DNA from: CAYFLR01 sp964343805
GTDB taxonomy: Bacteria > Bdellovibrionota_B > Oligoflexia > CAYFLR01
Assembly (NCBI GenBank): GCA_964343805.1
Contig: CAYFLR010000016.1
Span: 35,630-99,629, forward strand
Direction: 5' to 3'
Length of the DNA stretch: 64,000 bases
The first letter of the stretch is position 1; each line of letters starts with the position of its first letter. Below are positions 55,665-64,000 of this stretch, piece by piece. The notes beneath the pieces were generated by a model that worked only from the letters and a program-made list of their open reading frames with translations, searched no databases and had not been told where the DNA came from. A program made the position numbers and the translations under genes.

Positions 55665-57074
55665 ATGGAAATTTTAAAGTTAAGCCTTAGGATATCTTTA
55701 ATATCACTAACTATTTTAGCATTATTAGTTGGCTGTCAAGAGCAAGAAACAGAAAGTGAGGTAAAAGAACTCCATGCTAAAGTGGAAGCGGATGGCACAT
55801 TTAAAGTCTATGCTGAGATGGTTAGCTTAGTGAGAGTTAATGAAGGGAAAGAACAATCTGTTCATCTTATAGATATGGTGCATGTAGCCCCTGAAGATTT
55901 CTATCTCAATGTTAGAGCTCAATTAGAAACGCTTCATAACAAATATGGAGACTATGTCCTCTTAAGAGAAGCCTTTAGAGATAGCCGTGAGTCGGTAGCA
56001 GTTATCAATTTTGAAAAAATTGATGAGTTTGCTGCCAGTGGACTTCCAATTGAAGAGGAGTGGTTAGATATAAGCTGGGATCAGGTTAAAACATGGGCTG
56101 ATAAAGGATACATTGAGGTTATTCCCCATGAAGAAGGCAGTAATCTCATGACTATGTATAAGTTTTTTTCAACTGTAAGCTTTTTAGATCTGCAAAAGGA
56201 AGAGAATTTTGTACCTGAAGGGGTGACAGTATTAGATGGTGATGTTGATGCAATAAATCTATCTCCTGGTGAGCAGATGATGGTAGATTTCCATGAGAGT
56301 TGCCTGGATGGAATTGGAAGTTCTTGGAAGTGTAATAGTTCCGGTTTAAATGGTAAGTTTGACCAAACCTTTGATGACTTAATTTTAAAAACCCGTAATA
56401 AAAATCTTCTGGAAAGAGTGGAGCAGCAATGGGAGAGCTATGACACGGTAGTGCTACCTTGGGGAGCCAACCACATGCCTGAATTAATTGAGAAGCTTAA
56501 AGAGCAGGGATTTACAGAAGATACCATCACCCCCATTCCATTTGCGAGCTGCCAGCGATCCTCTTATAATTTTGTCCTGCGAATGGTGGTGTATGAGCAC
56601 TGCCAAAAACTAGATAAACTCTCTAACGTCTTGCAAGGGGAAGAATCAGATATTATTACCCCTTTAAGCACGGCCTCTTACAGCTCTGATTATGATAAAT
56701 ATGTAAATAAAATTAAGAACTTGATTGACACTCTCGCTGACCAAGCCACCCAATTTACCGGAACCGATGAGGAAGGAGAAAGTTGCCGGTTTTCTATGTT
56801 TTCCAATTGGGACAAACACTTAGCAGTGGAGGTTCAGTATGACGGCAGTTCACTCATGTCTATAAATGATTTCAGCACCAAAGAGGGAATAGAAGAAAGT
56901 GCCATTTCACATATAAAAATAAAAGACAACCTCATTGAATTCTTTGAAAGCGAAGCGGATTATCGCTTCACTTTTTCCATCAATGAACAAGGAATGATTT
57001 ATAAAGTAACCACCGAAGAAGACAGTTGGATTCCTTTTATGACCAACACCAATTTCTGTCAAAGAAAGATGTAA
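55665..57074 (+). CDS. TraB/TIKI-like lipoprotein
   Basis: ATG 55665 with AAGGGA about seven bases upstream gives a signal peptide and lipobox (LLVGC). The N-terminal half has a TraB/GumN-like start (HLIDMVHVAPEDFY, then YVLLREAF, with Glu next to Arg). Later comes TVVLPWGANHMPELIEKLKEQGF, which resembles the conserved G-x-x-H-x-x-x-L block of the family. These are metal-dependent peptidase/hydrolase-like folds. A C-terminal domain (about 330-470) with Cys pairs is unassigned. Longer starts at 55638 (TTG) and 55644 lack a good ribosome site. Confidence 0.7.
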   Translation: MEILKLSLRISLISLTILALLVGCQEQETESEVKELHAKVEADGTFKVYAEMVSLVRVNEGKEQSVHLIDMVHVAPEDFYLNVRAQLETLHNKYGDYVLLREAFRDSRESVAVINFEKIDEFAASGLPIEEEWLDISWDQVKTWADKGYIEVIPHEEGSNLMTMYKFFSTVSFLDLQKEENFVPEGVTVLDGDVDAINLSPGEQMMVDFHESCLDGIGSSWKCNSSGLNGKFDQTFDDLILKTRNKNLLERVEQQWESYDTVVLPWGANHMPELIEKLKEQGFTEDTITPIPFASCQRSSYNFVLRMVVYEHCQKLDKLSNVLQGEESDIITPLSTASYSSDYDKYVNKIKNLIDTLADQATQFTGTDEEGESCRFSMFSNWDKHLAVEVQYDGSSLMSINDFSTKEGIEESAISHIKIKDNLIEFFESEADYRFTFSINEQGMIYKVTTEEDSWIPFMTNTNFCQRKM

Positions 57075-57085
57075 TTAAATCAAAT

Positions 57086-59932
57086 TTATGTTGCTGCCGG
57101 ACGACTCTGATTATTTGGATTCCACTCTAAAAGTATAAGTGTCACATCATCATCCAAATCTTTGACTCCCATATGATGTTCCGCTTCAGTTAAAATATCA
57201 CTGTGCAGCCTTTTTATATCAGTATCTTTCTTTAACATTTTCTTGATCTCAATATTTTTAAGGGGTTTAGCCCCCTCCTGTACATTCTCGATCAACCCAT
57301 CTGAGAACAAACAAATTCGATCTCCCGGATTGAGATGAATGGTTTTTACTCTCCATTTAGATCGTTCTTCATCTATCGGTTGGGATCCAATAATTCGACT
57401 GGGGTTATGAACGGTGGTGACTTTACGATCCTCCCGATTGAGATAATAGATAGGCAAATGCCCGGCATTGACATAATCGAGCTGTCCCGTTTTCAGATCA
57501 ACAGAGAGCATACAGAGGGTCATATTTTTATCTTTAGCTAACTTAATAGAGTGGTGTAGGGATTTTACCATTTGAGATAGGTGATGTTTTTTTCCTTGCT
57601 GACAGGGCTTGATTAGATATTCACTGGCGATAACACTGCCAAAAGCGACCCCTGTAATAAGTGCCGCAGGAATGCCATGACCGGTCACATCTCCTAAAAA
57701 GAGATCCAAAACTTCTTGTTCTTGATGGTAATAATAATGATACCAATCTCCTCCTGTTTTATCGGCCATCTGACAGCTTGCTTTTATTTTTAGATTGGGT
57801 AAGTTTTGCTCCTCGGGAAAAAAAGAGTCTTGAATGATTTTTGCCGCATCCATATCCATTTCCATTTTGGCCCGAGCTTTAGTTTCCTTGATATAACTTA
57901 TATTACTCATGGATAACCCATAGGAGTAACTTATGGTATCGATAAATTCAAGATCCTCTTGATCTAATGCATCTAAGGGGCAGTTGGTAAAACACCAGAG
58001 TCCCATTTGATTTTTACCCCAGGTAACCGGAATCACCAATTTATCATCGATAACTTGACTCTTCTCTAGCTTAACATCCCCTAGTGAAAGATCTTCTAAG
58101 CCAATACTTTGATTGTCACCGGCTTTGTTAGCTAGAAAAAAGGAGTTTTGCTTTTTTAAAAAAGGCAGTTCATTGCATAAAACAGTGGCCGCATAATCAC
58201 CAACTTTGCGTTGTTTACGAGCCACCGCCATACTTTTGGTGGCCTCCAGGATCAAGCTAATACGCTTATTTGCTTTAGAAAGAGCTCTGCTAAACTCAGC
58301 TAAATTCACTAAGGTTTTAATACGAGCCAGCAGCTCCTCTTTTACAAAAGGTTTAAACACATAATCGTTGGCACCCACATTAAAACCGGCAACCAGATCA
58401 TCCAGTTGGTTTTTAGCCGTCAACATTATGATCGGCAACTCATTAGCGTTATAAGTCTCTCGTAACTTTCCACACACTTCCAAACCATTCATTTGCGGCA
58501 TCATAATATCAAGTAAAATGAGATCAGGAATCCCATGCTGCGATATATGATCTAAAGCCTTTGCTCCACTATCAGCTTGAACAACGGTATAATTTTGTAG
58601 AGTCAACTGATTCTGAAGCACTTGTAAATTAACCGCTTCATCATCCACCGTCATGATGGTAAACTCACCTTCTCCGGTTGGAACGGCCACCTCACCGTTT
58701 TCACCCTGTTCCAATTCGGACAATAAAATGTCAGAATCACTCATCACTGGTTGAATATCTAAAGAGCTCTTTTTAGGAGAGGCTACCGCCACATCACCCT
58801 CAGCCAGTGGCAGAGTAAAGGAGAAATCACTCCCCTTTTCCTCTTCAGATTTGACATCAATTTCTCCTCCGTGCAGTTGAACCATCTGTTTGGTAATAGA
58901 GAGACCCAAACCGGTTCCACCGTAATTTCTATTGGCGGTGCCATCCACCTGTTCAAATGATTGAAAGATTTTTTCTAAATCAGTTAAGGCGATACCAATT
59001 CCCGTATCCTCTACATGAATTTTTAACTGCTCATCACAAACATGGGCATGAATGTTGATTTCTCCTTGATGAGTGAACTTTATGGCATTATTCAGCAAAT
59101 TGGTCAGGATTTGAATCACTCGATCTTTATCTGCTAAAACCACTGGAGATCCCTTACATCTATTTATAATCCTAACAGGCTTATCTTTAACTAAAAGAGA
59201 GCATAAGGAGACCACCTCCTCGACACAGGCATTTAAATCTATAGGCTGAAAATTAAGTTGGAGTTCTTTTTCTTTGAGTTTAGAAAAATCAAGAATATCG
59301 TTCACCAGATTCGCAAGCCGTCGGCCACTCATGGAAATCATATGTAAATTTTGCTTCATAGGGGCATTCACTTCTCCTGCAGCCCCATCCAAGAGAGAAT
59401 CGGCAATCCCAATGATTCCATTTAAAGGCGTTCGCAACTCATGAGAAGTGTTAGCTAAGAACTCATCCTTGAGGCGATCGAGCTTTAAGAGATTCTCGTT
59501 CTTCTCTTCTAAAGTCAAATTTAGCTTCCGCAGGTCTTTAGTTTTTTCATCAATAATACGCCCTCGATTTTCAATCTCTTCTTGCAAAAGTAGTGAAGAT
59601 TTTATTTCTGACCTTCTGAGGTTTTCATTAAAATAACGGATGACCAAAGTGATAATAACGATCGCTCCAATAAAGAAGTAATTCACCACAGTGTCGTTGA
59701 GATTACTCTTATTTACGGTAAAAAAGGATCCTACAATCAAAGTGCCATAGATAAGAAAAAGGGTGGTACCTAATAGCTTCTTACTCAGCCAAGGAATAAA
59801 TGAAATGGCAGCAATCGAGATTATATTTAAACCAGTGTAATAGGGTGAAGCAGGTCCCCTTGTTTGAAATATCATTAAGGTGATTATAAAACTGGCCACA
59901 AAGGCATAGAGCATAGCTGGCAGCTGAGCCAT
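57086..59932 (-). CDS. Hybrid kinase-REC-GAF-SpoIIE phosphatase fusion, N-terminus probably missing
   Basis: The 948 visible residues hold three or four TM segments (to about residue 100), a coiled coil, HisKA (NTSHELRTPLNG, His164) and HATPase (NLLNNAIKFT, DTGIGIALTD, GGTGLGLSI). A canonical receiver follows (VDDEAVN, LLDIMMP, FKP; about 425-545), then a GAF-like domain (about 555-690) and a SpoIIE/PP2C phosphatase (about 715-935; GGDWYHYY, GDVTGHGIPAAL, SDGLIENV, DDDVTLILL). It joins kinase and phosphatase outputs on one chain. The ATG at 59932 lacks a ribosome site and the membrane region starts abruptly at GPASPYYTGLN. Related proteins carry more TM sequence before this, so the true start was probably lost at the junction near 59,940. 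Confidence 0.88.
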   Translation of the reverse strand: MAQLPAMLYAFVASFIITLMIFQTRGPASPYYTGLNIISIAAISFIPWLSKKLLGTTLFLIYGTLIVGSFFTVNKSNLNDTVVNYFFIGAIVIITLVIRYFNENLRRSEIKSSLLLQEEIENRGRIIDEKTKDLRKLNLTLEEKNENLLKLDRLKDEFLANTSHELRTPLNGIIGIADSLLDGAAGEVNAPMKQNLHMISMSGRRLANLVNDILDFSKLKEKELQLNFQPIDLNACVEEVVSLCSLLVKDKPVRIINRCKGSPVVLADKDRVIQILTNLLNNAIKFTHQGEINIHAHVCDEQLKIHVEDTGIGIALTDLEKIFQSFEQVDGTANRNYGGTGLGLSITKQMVQLHGGEIDVKSEEEKGSDFSFTLPLAEGDVAVASPKKSSLDIQPVMSDSDILLSELEQGENGEVAVPTGEGEFTIMTVDDEAVNLQVLQNQLTLQNYTVVQADSGAKALDHISQHGIPDLILLDIMMPQMNGLEVCGKLRETYNANELPIIMLTAKNQLDDLVAGFNVGANDYVFKPFVKEELLARIKTLVNLAEFSRALSKANKRISLILEATKSMAVARKQRKVGDYAATVLCNELPFLKKQNSFFLANKAGDNQSIGLEDLSLGDVKLEKSQVIDDKLVIPVTWGKNQMGLWCFTNCPLDALDQEDLEFIDTISYSYGLSMSNISYIKETKARAKMEMDMDAAKIIQDSFFPEEQNLPNLKIKASCQMADKTGGDWYHYYYHQEQEVLDLFLGDVTGHGIPAALITGVAFGSVIASEYLIKPCQQGKKHHLSQMVKSLHHSIKLAKDKNMTLCMLSVDLKTGQLDYVNAGHLPIYYLNREDRKVTTVHNPSRIIGSQPIDEERSKWRVKTIHLNPGDRICLFSDGLIENVQEGAKPLKNIEIKKMLKKDTDIKRLHSDILTEAEHHMGVKDLDDDVTLILLEWNPNNQSRPAAT

Positions 59933-59940
59933 GGTCAGAG

Positions 59941-60294
59941 TTTTGCAATTCTAAACATATTTTTACATTAAATGGTGGCGTACATGAGTTTGAAACTTCT
60001 TATCCTAATGGTGGAGACAGTGATCAGTGTATGCAGGTGGAAACAATTGCCACAGGTGTAATCCCTAATCAATATGGTACATGGGGGTATGGTCGAGCAG
60101 GCTGGTGCCCAGGATTAGATGTTGATCCATATATTGTTGATATTACAGACTATGTGGAAATTGGTGAAGATAATGTATTAGACTATTCTGCATGCCGTGT
60201 GCAGGGGAATAATTGTTTTACACCTCCCACGTGTCAAGGGGCTGGTGATTGCCCAGAAATTGCATCTTCCTCGTATATCATTTACTATTATTAA
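59941..60294 (+). pseudogene. PNGase F-like C-terminal fragment, 5' truncated
   Basis: The frame is open from the junction with no start codon before Met at 60031. It encodes about 117 residues. The sequence HIFTLNGGVHEFETSYP then TWGYGRAGWCPG, DVDPYIVDITDYV and a Cys-rich end match the C-terminal domain of peptide-N-glycosidase F family proteins, which cut N-glycans. The N-domain and most of the C-domain are absent. The fragment begins within a few bases of the divergent kinase start, so it was cut by a join or rearrangement. A strong terminator follows. Confidence 0.72.
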
Positions 60295-60299
60295 TATAA

Positions 60300-60321
60300 G
60301 GCTCCCTCGGGAGCCTTTTTT
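60300..60321 (+). terminator. Rho-independent terminator
   Basis: GGCTCCC-TC-GGGAGCC followed by six T: a perfect 7-bp GC-rich stem with a tiny loop and U run. It directly follows the PNGase F-like stop codon. Confidence 0.93.
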
Positions 60322-60412
60322 ATGTGATACAGCTTACATATTAAAATTGTGATTTGCCATAAATTCCTTGCATAAATTTTGAACTTTTGAAGGAGGTTCG
60401 AAGGAGGAAGGA

Positions 60413-60559
60413 ATGATTTATAAATTACATCCAAAAAAGTCCAATGAAACGAAAGTAAAAATTGATGCAGATTCACGTGATGCTGCCATCAATTATTTTT
60501 CTGCACTACTTCATTTAAAAAAGAGAGATTTACTTCAAATTTATAAAGTTGATAAGTAA
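60413..60559 (+). CDS. 48-residue protein of unknown function
   Basis: AAGGAGGAAGGA directly precedes ATG 60413, itself part of a duplicated unit (GAAGGAGG twice, 60388-60410). The product is basic and reads MIYKLHPKKSNETKVKIDAD then a helix ending KKRDLLQIYKVDK. The strand-helix layout and size recall small DNA- or RNA-binding or ribosome-associated proteins, but no family is recognised. It is flanked by a terminator upstream and recG downstream. Confidence 0.6.
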   Translation: MIYKLHPKKSNETKVKIDADSRDAAINYFSALLHLKKRDLLQIYKVDK

Positions 60560-60630
60560 TAGTAAATTTAGTAATCCACCTTAACTTCACACTTCATCCC
60601 ATCCACATATAATTATTAAATTTTCGGTCT

Positions 60631-62651
60631 ATGACAGACCACATTTCATCATCCTATGAAATCAATTTACAAACTGAAATTACCTATTTAAAAGGCGTAG
60701 GACCCGTACGTGCAGAAGCTCTTCAAGAGATAGAAATTTCTACCGTTGGAGACTTACTTTACCATTTTCCACGACGGTATTTAGATAGAAGAACCATTAA
60801 GAGGATTTCTGACTTACGCGTCAAGGATAGTGCCGTTGTTATGGGGAAAGTGAAATCTTTTGGGGTAAAATCTGCTAAACGACGAAAATTCTTTGAAATG
60901 GTGGTGGAGGACTCTTCAGGGAAAATCAAATGTGTATGGTTTCAAGGGATATCATGGATTGCGGATAAATTTAATGTGGGTGAAAGTATTGCCATTTTTG
61001 GTAAAGTAGAATTCTATAATGGTTTTAAAATGGTTCATCCTGAATTTGATTTATTAGATGATGCCGATCAAGTAAATACAGGTAAAATCATTCCATTATA
61101 TGCATCCACTTCTCGGTTAAAGTCTGTGGGTCTTGATAGTAGGGGATTTAGAAAAATTATTATGTCTGCATTTGAGTTATTAAATGTGAATATTCCCGAT
61201 TATTTTTCAACTTCAATTCGNNNNNNNNNNNNATGATGAGCATTTTTTCCTTCAATAATTAATGGCACTTCGTCGACAATCTATAAAAATTAAACACGGA
61301 ACTCCATTTACATCCGTTGGTCCATATACAAAGAAGATATACGATAGTTTAGATTTCCAATTGACCAATGCACAAATAAATGTATTGAAAGATATTCGGC
61401 AAGATTTAGCACAATCTTCTCCAATGAATAGATTAATTCAAGGGGATGTAGGTTCAGGAAAAACCATCGTGGCTATGCTTTCAGCATCTATCGTTATTGG
61501 AGGTGAAGGACAAGTTGCTGTGATGGCACCCACCGAAATTTTAGCAGAACAACATTTTATAAGTTTCAAAGAATGGTGCGATAAGGTTCACATTACTTGT
61601 GCATTATTAACAGGNNNNNNNNNNAACTAAAAAATCCCGTGCACCAATATATGATGGATTGGAGAATGGAAATATTCAATTACTTGTTGGTACACATGCC
61701 CTCATCCAAGAAGATGTAAAGTTTCAAAATTTGGGTTTAATAATCATCGATGAACAACACCGATTTGGTGTTGAACATCGGAAGCAACTCATCCAAAAAG
61801 GCCTTAATCCACATGTATTGGCTATGACGGCAACGCCAATTCCGCGTACCCTTGCATTTACTATTCATGGAGATATGGATATTTCGATTATTGATGAGTT
61901 ACCTAAATCGCGTATTCCAATTATTACAAAAGTGGTGAAACCTCCTCGACTATCAAAAGTATATGATTTTTTGAAAAAAGTAATGGATGCAGGACGACAA
62001 TGCTTTATTGTGTATCCACTCATTGAAGAATCTGAAAAAATGGATTTAAAGGCTGCTGAGTCTGGTTATGAAAACTTGAAGGATTCTGTTTTTAAAGATT
62101 ACTCACTGGGTTATATTCATGGTAGAATGAAAAATGAAGTACGTGATGAACAAATGGAAGCCATGGCAAAAGGGGAGATTCAGTGTCTTGTGGCAACTAC
62201 TGTTATTGAAGTTGGAATAAATATTCCCAATGCTACCGTGATGATCATTGAGAACGCTGAGCGATTTGGACTCACCCAATTACATCAATTACGTGGGCGT
62301 ATTGGGAGAGGAGAGCATCAAGGATATTGTGTTTTGGTAAAACATAAACAGACTAAAGATGCGAACCATCGATTAAAAGTTATGGAAAGTACATCAAATG
62401 GTTTTAAAATCTCTGATGAAGACCTTAAATTGAGGGGTCCGGGAGAGTTCTTTGGAACACGTCAACATGGGTATATTAAATCAAAAATTGCAAATTTTGT
62501 AGAAGATGGTCCCATTATTCGGTTGGCACGAAGCCGAGCAGTTCAAGTTGTACAAGATGACCCTCAGTTAAATGACGTAAATAATAGAGGTATCCGAGTA
62601 CAATTTCTAAATAATTATCAACATATGTTAGAGTATATAAATATTAGTTAA
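60631..62651 (+). CDS. recG: ATP-dependent DNA helicase RecG, with two assembly gaps and one stop
   Basis: Branch-migration and fork-reversal helicase. It has the N-terminal wedge domain (YLKGVGPVRAEALQEI, LYHFPRRYLDRR) and Walker A (IQGDVGSGKT). DEQHRFGV, TATPIPRTL and the C-terminal LHQLRGRIGRGEHQGYC and RGPGEFFGTRQHG blocks follow. N-runs at 61221-61232 and 61615-61624 change the frame. Just after the first gap an in-frame TAA (61256-61258) stands between FFLQ and LMALRR; probably a sequence error next to the gap. Total length near 673 codons is normal. No clear ribosome site precedes the ATG. Confidence 0.93.
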
Positions 62652-62652
62652 T

Positions 62653-64000
62653 ATGAAAAAATTACACATCATTTTTGCCAGTTTATCATTTCTAGTATCA
62701 TTTGTTATTTATGTAATGACCATGGCACCCACAACATCATTCTGGGATTGTGGAGAATTCATTGCTACATCGGTAATCATGGGAGTACCTCACCCTCCTG
62801 GAACGCCATTATATTTAATACTAGGGAACTTCTTTTCTCAGCTTCCATTTTTTGATGATTTAGGTGCACGTGTAAACTTGATTTCCCCATTAGCCAGTGC
62901 CCTTGCAGTTATGTTTTTATATCTAATTGGGGTTCAACTCATTGAAGAATGGCGAGGGAGAGCGTCCTCAATTTCTGACCAAATTATTGCATATGGAAGT
63001 GCATTTATTGGTGCCATGACATTTGCTGTTACCGATTCACATTGGTTTAATGCTGTAGAAGCAGAAGTATATGCACTCTCTACATTTTTTACTGCAATTT
63101 GTGTATGGTTGATATTAGCATGGAGCCGTCATTCAGGTGAAAGTGGAAATGTACGATACATCATTATCATCGCCTACATGTTAGGGTTGGCAACAGGCAT
63201 TCACCTTTTAAATCTACTCACATTACCGTTTATAGCTTTAATCGTTTATTTTAAAAAATATGAATTTTCAATTCAAGGTTTCATTGCTACCATTGGTATA
63301 ACACTCCTTGCCTTTATGACCATTTATTTAGGTATAATTAAAGGACTGCCCAATATGGCCAATGAATTTGGATTATTGGTTCCAACTTTGGTTGTTATAG
63401 GTATTTTTGCTGCCACNNNNNNNNNNAATAACCCTCAATGGTCAGTTATATTAACATGTGTAGTCATGATATTTATGGGATTTTCTACCTATGCCACCAT
63501 TTTTATACGTGCGACTCAACATCCAAATATCAATGAAAATAATCCAGACACTATTGAGGGGGCATTGGCATATATGAATAGAGACCAATATGGAGACTGG
63601 TCAATATTAGATAGAGCATCAACGTTGAAACGCCCCGAAAATCAGCATTGGAATCGATATGTAAAAAACAAAAATAATCCCACCTTACAAGAGGTCAGAA
63701 ATTTTGTATGGAATTACCAATTTAAAGAGATGTATTTACGATATTTCCTATGGCAGTTTGCAGGAAAAGAGGATTATGCAACACGATCATGGGAAATTAC
63801 TAAATTAGATGGTAGCCTTATGAAAAAGTTACAAGGAATAAACTGGTTTAGATATGGGCTCCCCTTGGCATTATTGTTTGGTTTTGCAGGAATGGGGCAT
63901 CATTTTTATCGAGATCCCAAACGTGCTTTGGCAGTATTGGCTCTATTTTTAGCTACAGGCTTACTGATACTTGTGTACCTCAACCAATATGATACCCAAC
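62653..64000 (+). CDS. DUF2723 membrane protein (TMEM260/PMT-like), 3' end beyond window
   Basis: The ATG lies two bases after the recG stop. The family signature is near the N-terminus: SFWDCGEFIAT then GVPHPPGTPLYL. At least eight TM segments follow in the visible 440 residues, then ALAYMNRDQYGDW, another DUF2723 mark. A 10-N gap (63417-63426) shifts the frame. The fold is GT-C, related to protein O-mannosyltransferases; TMEM260 is the eukaryotic relative. Very common in Bacteroidota and Marinimicrobia. The gene continues past the right edge. Confidence 0.9.
   Translation, partial: MKKLHIIFASLSFLVSFVIYVMTMAPTTSFWDCGEFIATSVIMGVPHPPGTPLYLILGNFFSQLPFFDDLGARVNLISPLASALAVMFLYLIGVQLIEEWRGRASSISDQIIAYGSAFIGAMTFAVTDSHWFNAVEAEVYALSTFFTAICVWLILAWSRHSGESGNVRYIIIIAYMLGLATGIHLLNLLTLPFIALIVYFKKYEFSIQGFIATIGITLLAFMTIYLGIIKGLPNMANEFGLLVPTLVVIGIFAAXXXXNNPQWSVILTCVVMIFMGFSTYATIFIRATQHPNINENNPDTIEGALAYMNRDQYGDWSILDRASTLKRPENQHWNRYVKNKNNPTLQEVRNFVWNYQFKEMYLRYFLWQFAGKEDYATRSWEITKLDGSLMKKLQGINWFRYGLPLALLFGFAGMGHHFYRDPKRALAVLALFLATGLLILVYLNQYDTQ

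Noticed and set aside
1..64000. CRISPR array, tRNA or rRNA genes, transposase genes
   Set aside because: No regularly spaced repeats, cloverleaf-like sequences, rRNA motifs or DDE transposase frames were found on either strand.

Overview
The first ~59.9 kb of the window reads as one low-GC, gene-dense Gram-negative chromosome segment. It has strong AGGAGG-type ribosome sites, many lipoproteins and Sec-exported proteins with no recognisable family, many two-component and chemotaxis-type signalling genes, a secreted leucine-rich-repeat protein, TldD/TldE and a sigma-54 promoter. This mix suggests a Bdellovibrionota-like (Bacteriovorax/Halobacteriovorax relatives) or other delta-type marine bacterium; that assignment is inference, since no rRNA or core marker is present. 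The sequence is a draft scaffold: twelve N-runs occur, every one inside a gene, and the reading frame usually changes across them, so gap lengths are placeholders. Genes split by a gap are annotated here as single genes.

Layout. 1-9.5 kb: lipoproteins, an LRR protein divergent from tldD-tldE, a Cache-HAMP histidine kinase and an exported PQQ-type beta-propeller protein. 9.6-10.4 kb: a GNAT/YoaP-like acetyltransferase. 10.5-20.0 kb: a sigma-54 promoter followed by eight collinear genes for exported or membrane-anchored proteins. These include a lipoprotein, a Hint-domain protein, coiled-coil proteins and a vitellogenin-like/HEAT-repeat protein. This is the best candidate for an undescribed system. 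20.1-32.9 kb: a signalling island. Two related hybrid kinases (one ending in a hemerythrin domain) flank a tight operon of response regulator, CheB-CheR-PAS, ABC_sub_bind periplasmic protein and a HAMP receptor with no output domain. The regulator and the receptor share a homologous C-terminal coiled coil. A phytochrome-type kinase and an Rcp1-like regulator follow. 32.9-38.1 kb: an overlapping six-gene operon (flavin amine oxidase-like, DUF1365, cyclopropane-fatty-acid synthase, MerR/B12 regulator, SRPBCC, lipocalin). It matches the known light or singlet-oxygen membrane-lipid module and has paired near-palindromic operator candidates upstream. 38.3-43.7 kb: an accessory-looking stretch with a tyrosine phosphatase, a lipoprotein split over three frames, an orphan Phd antitoxin, and a large lipoprotein gene flanked by inverted copies of a GC-rich 22-24 bp repeat. 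43.7-59.9 kb: a DUF3365 haem chemoreceptor, a BNR/GH74-like lipoprotein, exonuclease III, a BvgS-like kinase, an exported Cache protein with a CheD-like Cys-His-Thr site, a TraB/TIKI-like lipoprotein, and a kinase-REC-GAF-SpoIIE fusion.

At about 59,933-59,945 two genes that both lack their N-termini meet head to head with no intergenic DNA. To the right lie a PNGase F C-terminal fragment, a 48-residue protein, recG and a DUF2723 membrane glycosyltransferase-like gene. The last two look like FCB-group (Bacteroidota/Marinimicrobia-type) genes and recG has no clear ribosome site. I read this point as a probable chimeric assembly junction, or less likely a real rearrangement.

No rRNA, tRNA, CRISPR array or complete insertion sequence was seen, and no stretch longer than about 250 bases between genes was left without a note.
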